Assembly (NCBI RefSeq): GCF_040683095.1
Contig: NZ_JBFBCI010000033.1
Span: forward strand, 28,733-92,732
DNA length: 64,000 nucleotides
Origin: Sphaerisporangium sp040683095
GTDB taxonomy: Bacteria; Actinomycetota; Actinomycetes; Streptosporangiales; Streptosporangiaceae
Direction of reading: 5' to 3'
A model generated the notes under the pieces. The model did no database searches and was not told where the DNA came from. It saw nothing but the letters and a program-made list of their open reading frames with translations. Shown piece after piece: positions 59,796 through 64,000 of the stretch. Within the stretch, counting starts at the first letter, position 1. Every line of letters starts with the position of its first letter. The translations under genes were made by a program, and so were the position numbers.

Positions 59796-61325
59796 ATGAA
59801 CGTCGAACGATCACAGGTGAACCCCCGGCAGCGGAACCTCGTGTTCGGCGGGCTCATGATCGCCCTGCTGCTGGCAGCCCTGGACCAGACGATCGTGTCC
59901 ACGGCCCTGCCGACGATCGTCGGCGATCTGAAGGGCCTGGAGCACATCGGCTGGATCGTCACGGCGTACATCCTCGCCTCCACCATCGGCCTGCCGATCT
60001 ACGGCAAGCTGGGCGACCTGTTCGGCAGGAAGATCGTGTTCCAGGCGGCCATCGTGATCTTCCTGATCGCGTCGGCGCTGTGCGGGCTGTCGCGGAACAT
60101 GCCGGAACTGGTCACTTTCCGGGCCCTTCAGGGACTGGGCGGGGGCGGTCTGATGATCGGCGTGCAGGCGATCGTGGCCGACCTCGTCTCGCCGCGCGAG
60201 CGGGGCCGGTACACCGGGATCATCGGCGCCGTCTGGGGCCTGTCGTCGGTGATCGGCCCGCTGATCGGCGGGTTCTTCACCGACCACGCGAGCTGGCGCT
60301 GGTGTTTCTACGTGAACCTGCCGCTCGGCCTGGTGGCGCTGGTGGTCACCGCCGTCGTGCTGAAGCTCCCGAAGCCCAATATCCAGCACAAGCTGGACAT
60401 CCTGGGTACGGCGCTGCTCGCGGGCACGTCCACCTGCGTCGTGCTGGTGACGAGCTGGGGCGGCACCGAGTACGCCTGGAACTCCCCGGTGATCATCGGC
60501 CTGGCGGCGGGCGCGGTCGTGCTCGCGGTCGGGTTCGTGCTGGCCGAGCGGGTGGCGGCGGAGCCGATCATCCCGCTACGCCTGTTCCGCGAGAATCAGT
60601 TCGCCGTGCCCGCGGCGGTGTCGGTGTTCGTGGGCATCGGCATGTTCGCCATGATCGCGTACCTGCCGACGTTCCTGCAGATGGTGAACGGCGCCAGCGC
60701 CACGCGGTCCGGCCTGCTCATGCTTCCCATGGTCGCGGGCATGACGATCACGTCGATCGGCTCGGGCCGGGTCATCTCGGCCACCGGCCGCTACCGCCTG
60801 TTCCCCATCCTCGGCCTCGGACTGCTGGCCGTCGGCCTGGTGTTGCTGTCCCGGATGACGGCCGACTCCTCGATGCTGGTCAACGGCGTCTACATGTTCG
60901 TGGCGGGCTTCGGCCTCGGCATGGTCCTCCAGACGCTCGTGCTGATCGTCCAGAACTCCGTCGACCACCGGGACGTGGGCGCGGCGACCTCGGCTGTGAA
61001 CTACTTCCGCCAAACCGGCGCGTCCCTTGGCACCTCGCTCGTGGGAGCCGTCTTCATCCACCGCCTGTCGGACGCCATCGCGGCCGGCGGGACGATGCTG
61101 CCGGTGCGCGGCGTCAACGCGATCACCCCGCAGATGGTGCACCACCTCCCGCCTCCCGTGCGCACGGCGATAGCCAGGGCGTACGCGCAGGCACTGCCGC
61201 CGATCTTCCTGTACGTCGCGCCCATCGTCGCGGTCGGGTTCGTCCTCGCCTTCTTCATCAGGGAGGTTCCTCTCTCCACGCGGCCGGGCGCGGCGCGGCG
61301 GGACGTCGCCGCGCACAGAGCATGA
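59796..61325 (+). CDS. MFS multidrug transporter, DHA2 (14-TM) type
   Basis: The 509-residue protein has the DHA2 drug-proton antiporter signatures. The opening helix is MIALLLAALDQTIVSTALPTIVGDL, the loop 2-3 motif GKLGDLFGRKIVF, and helix 5 has the motif C-like GAVWGLSSVIGPLIGGFF followed by WRWCFYVNLPLGL. Export of a hydrophobic drug or natural product is expected. ATG 59796 has AGAGAGG upstream; the SecA2 gene follows after 48 bases on the same strand. No local regulator is adjacent. Confidence 0.9.
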   Translation: MNVERSQVNPRQRNLVFGGLMIALLLAALDQTIVSTALPTIVGDLKGLEHIGWIVTAYILASTIGLPIYGKLGDLFGRKIVFQAAIVIFLIASALCGLSRNMPELVTFRALQGLGGGGLMIGVQAIVADLVSPRERGRYTGIIGAVWGLSSVIGPLIGGFFTDHASWRWCFYVNLPLGLVALVVTAVVLKLPKPNIQHKLDILGTALLAGTSTCVVLVTSWGGTEYAWNSPVIIGLAAGAVVLAVGFVLAERVAAEPIIPLRLFRENQFAVPAAVSVFVGIGMFAMIAYLPTFLQMVNGASATRSGLLMLPMVAGMTITSIGSGRVISATGRYRLFPILGLGLLAVGLVLLSRMTADSSMLVNGVYMFVAGFGLGMVLQTLVLIVQNSVDHRDVGAATSAVNYFRQTGASLGTSLVGAVFIHRLSDAIAAGGTMLPVRGVNAITPQMVHHLPPPVRTAIARAYAQALPPIFLYVAPIVAVGFVLAFFIREVPLSTRPGAARRDVAAHRA

Positions 61326-61373
61326 GTGATCAATCGCGGGAACGCCGGTACAGTAGTTGGCGTTGGAGGGAAT

Positions 61374-63641
61374 GTGGCCTCGATATCGCAGTTGATTAGA
61401 AACCTCCTGGATCGCCCGGGAAGTGCAAACATCAGCCCTTTTCAACGCACGGCCACCCAGGCCGGCGCGCATGAGGATCGGCTCAGGGAGCTGGACGAGC
61501 TCCCGCCGCCTCGCATGGGCGATCTGCCGGAGTTCTGCGCGATAGCCCGAGAGGCTGCCCGGCGCACTCTCGACATGCGCCCGTTCGACGTGCAGCTCGT
61601 CGGCGCCCTGGCCCTGCTGTCCGGGCAGGTCGCCGAGATGGCCACCGGCGAGGGCAAGACGCTCTCCGGCGCGATCGCCGCAGCCGGTCACGCCCTGCGC
61701 GGGCGGCGCGTCCACGTCATCTCGGTGAACGACTACCTCGCCCGCCGCGACGCCGAGTGGATGGGCCCGCTGTACGAGGCGCTCGGCGTGTCCGTCGGCT
61801 GGATCAGCCAGTCCTCGACGCCGGAGGAGCGCCGCGAGGCCTACGCCAAGGACGTGATGTACGCCTCGGTGAGCGAGATCGGCTTCGACGTGCTGCGCGA
61901 CCGCATCGCGACGTCCGCCGACGACGTCATCGTCCCCGAGCCCGAGGTCGCGCTGATCGACGAGGCCGACTCGGTGCTGGTGGACGAGGCGCGCGTCCCG
62001 CTCGTGCTGGCCGGCGCCGCCGACCCCGGCCTGGACTCGGCCGAGACCGCCGAGCTGATCCGGCGCCTGTCGCGCGGTTACCACTACGAACTGGACGACC
62101 AGGGCCTCAACGTCTTCCTCACCGCGAAGGGCACCGACGCGGTCGAGAAGGCCCTCGGCGGCATCAACCTGTACGAGACGCCCGAGGTCCTCACCCAGGT
62201 CAACCTCGCGCTGCACGCCCACGCGCTGCTCACCCGCGACGTCGACTACCTCGTGCGCGACGGGCGCATCCAGCTCGTCAACCAGTCCCGGGGCCGGGTC
62301 GCGACGCTGCAGCGGTGGCCGGACGGCCTGCAGGCGGCGGTCGAGGCGAAGGAGGCGCTCGCGGCCAGCGAGACCGGGGAGATCCTGGACTCGATCACCA
62401 TCCAAGGCCTCATCCGCCGATACCCCGAAATATGCGGCATGACGGGTACGGCGGTCGCCGTCGAGGACCAGCTCCGCGAGTTCTACTCCCTCAAGGTCGC
62501 GGTCATCCCCCCGAACCGGCCCAACGTCCGCGCCGACGAGCCCGACCGCGTGTTCGGCCACGTCGTCGACATGCGCATGGCCCTGGTCGACGAGATCGCC
62601 CGCGTGCACGAGACCGGCCGTCCCATCCTCATCGGCACCCTCGACGTCTCCGAGTCCGAGCGCCTGGCCGACGACCTGCGCCGCGACGGCCTCGAGTGCG
62701 TCGTCCTCAACGCCAAGAACGACGCCGAGGAAGCCGCGATCATCGCCCAGGCCGGCCAGAAGGGCACCATAACCGTCTCCACGCAGATGGCCGGGCGCGG
62801 CACCGACATCCGCCTCGGCGAGGGCGTCGCCGAGCTCGGCGGCCTGTACGTCATCGGCGCGGGCCGGCACGCCAGCAGCCGCCTGGACGACCAGCTCCGC
62901 GGCCGCGCCGGGCGTCAGGGAGACCCCGGCGGCTCGGTGTTCTACGTGAGCCTCGAGGACGACCTGATCACCCACTACGCGCCCCACGAGTCCCTGCCGC
63001 CGGCCGACGACGAGACCGGCGTCGTGCGCAGCAAGCGGGCCGGGTACATCGTCGGCCACGCCCAGCGGGTCGCCGAGGGCACCCACCTGGAGATCCACCG
63101 CAACACCTGGCGCTACACGCGGTTGCTCGAAACGCAGCGCGCGCAGGTCCTCGAACAGCGTGACAAGGTGCTGCGCGGCGAGGCCGCCGGAGACGCGCTA
63201 GCCGCCGCCCGTCCCGAGCACTGGGACGAACTGGTCGCCGAGGCCGGCGAACCGGCGTTGCGGGAGGCCGCGCGGCAGATCGTCCTGTTCCACCTCGACC
63301 GCTGCTGGACCGAGCACCTCGGCTTCATGTCCGACGTCCGCGAGGGCATCCACCTGCGCGGCCTCGGCCACAAGCTCAAGCCCATCGACGAGTTCCACCG
63401 TGAGGGCGTGGCCGCGTACAAGCACCTGCTGGAGGAGGTCGAGCGCCGCTCCGTCGAGACCTTCGAGACGGCGACGATCACCGCCGAGGGCGGCCTGGAC
63501 GCCACGGAAAGCGGCCTGAAACGCCCCACCGCCACCTGGACGTACCTCGTCCAGGACAACCCCTTCGGCAGCGCCTTCGACCGAGCCCTGAAGAACCTGG
63601 TAACCCCAAGATCAAAGCGCCGCCAATCCCTCGACGACTGA
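61374..63641 (+). CDS. secA2: Accessory Sec translocase ATPase SecA2
   Basis: The 755-residue protein is shorter than housekeeping SecA. Walker A is MATGEGKT, Walker B is EVALIDEADSVLVDEARVPLVL, and motifs TQMAGRGTDIRLGEGVAELGGLYVIGAGRHASSRLDDQLRGRAGRQGDPGGS are clear. The helical scaffold/wing ends without the C-terminal zinc-binding linker, as in actinobacterial SecA2. It drives export of a subset of proteins, often surface proteins lacking typical signals. The GTG at 61374 has GGAGGGAA just before it. The surface-protein island 40 kb away in this window may include clients, by inference only. Confidence 0.93.
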   Translation: MASISQLIRNLLDRPGSANISPFQRTATQAGAHEDRLRELDELPPPRMGDLPEFCAIAREAARRTLDMRPFDVQLVGALALLSGQVAEMATGEGKTLSGAIAAAGHALRGRRVHVISVNDYLARRDAEWMGPLYEALGVSVGWISQSSTPEERREAYAKDVMYASVSEIGFDVLRDRIATSADDVIVPEPEVALIDEADSVLVDEARVPLVLAGAADPGLDSAETAELIRRLSRGYHYELDDQGLNVFLTAKGTDAVEKALGGINLYETPEVLTQVNLALHAHALLTRDVDYLVRDGRIQLVNQSRGRVATLQRWPDGLQAAVEAKEALAASETGEILDSITIQGLIRRYPEICGMTGTAVAVEDQLREFYSLKVAVIPPNRPNVRADEPDRVFGHVVDMRMALVDEIARVHETGRPILIGTLDVSESERLADDLRRDGLECVVLNAKNDAEEAAIIAQAGQKGTITVSTQMAGRGTDIRLGEGVAELGGLYVIGAGRHASSRLDDQLRGRAGRQGDPGGSVFYVSLEDDLITHYAPHESLPPADDETGVVRSKRAGYIVGHAQRVAEGTHLEIHRNTWRYTRLLETQRAQVLEQRDKVLRGEAAGDALAAARPEHWDELVAEAGEPALREAARQIVLFHLDRCWTEHLGFMSDVREGIHLRGLGHKLKPIDEFHREGVAAYKHLLEEVERRSVETFETATITAEGGLDATESGLKRPTATWTYLVQDNPFGSAFDRALKNLVTPRSKRRQSLDD

Positions 63642-64000
63642 CCCGGGGAGCCCGGGGCTCCGACCACAAACAGGACGGGGCCCGCAGAAAGAAGCGAGCG
63701 CCGCGCGGGGCCAGCCCATGGACAGAGCCGGCCTCCGCAGGAAAATGGTCCTCGCCTCCGGCTCGGGCTGTCCTACCCAGGGGGCTCCCGCCCCTTCGAC
63801 CCTCACGCGCGGCATGTGAGGAAGGCAAGGGTCGGACATCAGGCAGCCCCTTTCTGCCCCTCGGAGATATCTCTCCTAGAAGGGCACTGAAGATCTTGTT
63901 CGCGTGTAACTGGTTACGTCTTTCGTGAGGCTGTCCGATTTGATCGGCAGTGCGTGATCCGCGATCATCTGTCGGGTGTCCACGTCCTCCGTGCCGAAGC
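63642..64000. other. Tail of the window without a supported gene
   Basis: A short GGAGCC/GGCTCC hairpin (63647-63661) follows the secA2 stop. The last 100 bases fall in GC and read in broken frames (RLSDLIGSA, then VIRDHLSGVHVLRAE in another frame), which may be the edge of an insertion sequence or gene continuing outside. This cannot be decided from here. Confidence 0.4.

Noticed and set aside
63841..64000. Insertion-sequence transposase start at the right edge
   Set aside because: Only short transposase-like scraps in shifting frames; no inverted repeat or complete motif can be seen before the window ends.

Overview
The window is a 64 kb piece of a very GC-rich Gram-positive chromosome. 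Most genes end their codons in G or C, GTG starts are common, and a tRNA-Lys gene carries no complete 3' CCA. The content (CebR-type cellulase control, FxSxx-COOH cyclophane system, SecA2, LPxTG protein, P450 with TetR, UdgX) points to a filamentous actinomycete, perhaps Streptosporangiales (Actinomadura-like). That assignment is inference from gene content, not from a marker-gene search. No CRISPR array, rRNA or intact insertion sequence was seen.

Layout. 1-7 kb: end of a polyprenyl diphosphate synthase; a secreted GH6 cellulase with a perfect CebR/CelR operator; a MarR regulator with a likely own operator; a free-standing LeuA regulatory domain; an S33 peptidase divergent from a TetR gene. 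7-11 kb: a small protein made of hexapeptide W-D repeats (the most unusual gene here); a TetR-P450 pair behind a 39-bp perfect inverted repeat; udgX. 11-25 kb: a cell-surface island with a DUF11 membrane protein, a small secreted protein, a 3,047-residue lectin/FnIII/DUF11 adhesin, a DUF916-like partner translationally coupled to it, an LPFTG wall-anchored protein and another tail-anchored secreted protein. 25-31 kb: two oxidoreductases in an operon, two tandem SnoaL-like secreted proteins with an NmrA-like reductase, and an I78-like lipoprotein beside a trypsin-like protease. 31-39 kb: alaS, a zinc alcohol dehydrogenase with an SRPBCC protein, tRNA-Lys, relics of a MoxR/VWA pair, an orphan E1-alpha and a NERD protein.

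39-46 kb: a TetR regulator next to a four-gene operon (APH-like kinase and three acyl-CoA dehydrogenases). The TetR gene and the operon share one 17-bp operator sequence, so the regulator very probably controls both. A truncated FAD monooxygenase and a possible truncated TetR follow, then a DMT transporter. 46-50 kb: a CopB-type (CPH) P-type ATPase behind a CsoR-like site, a VOC protein and a SLATT/DUF4231 membrane protein.

50.5-58.4 kb holds a complete FxsA-FxsB-FxsC-FxsT system. The precursor ends in FQSSI, and the maturase fuses radical SAM/SPASM to an HExxH domain. A clear intrinsic terminator and a new promoter split it into fxsAB and fxsCT units. A hydrolase, an MFS multidrug transporter and secA2 complete the window.
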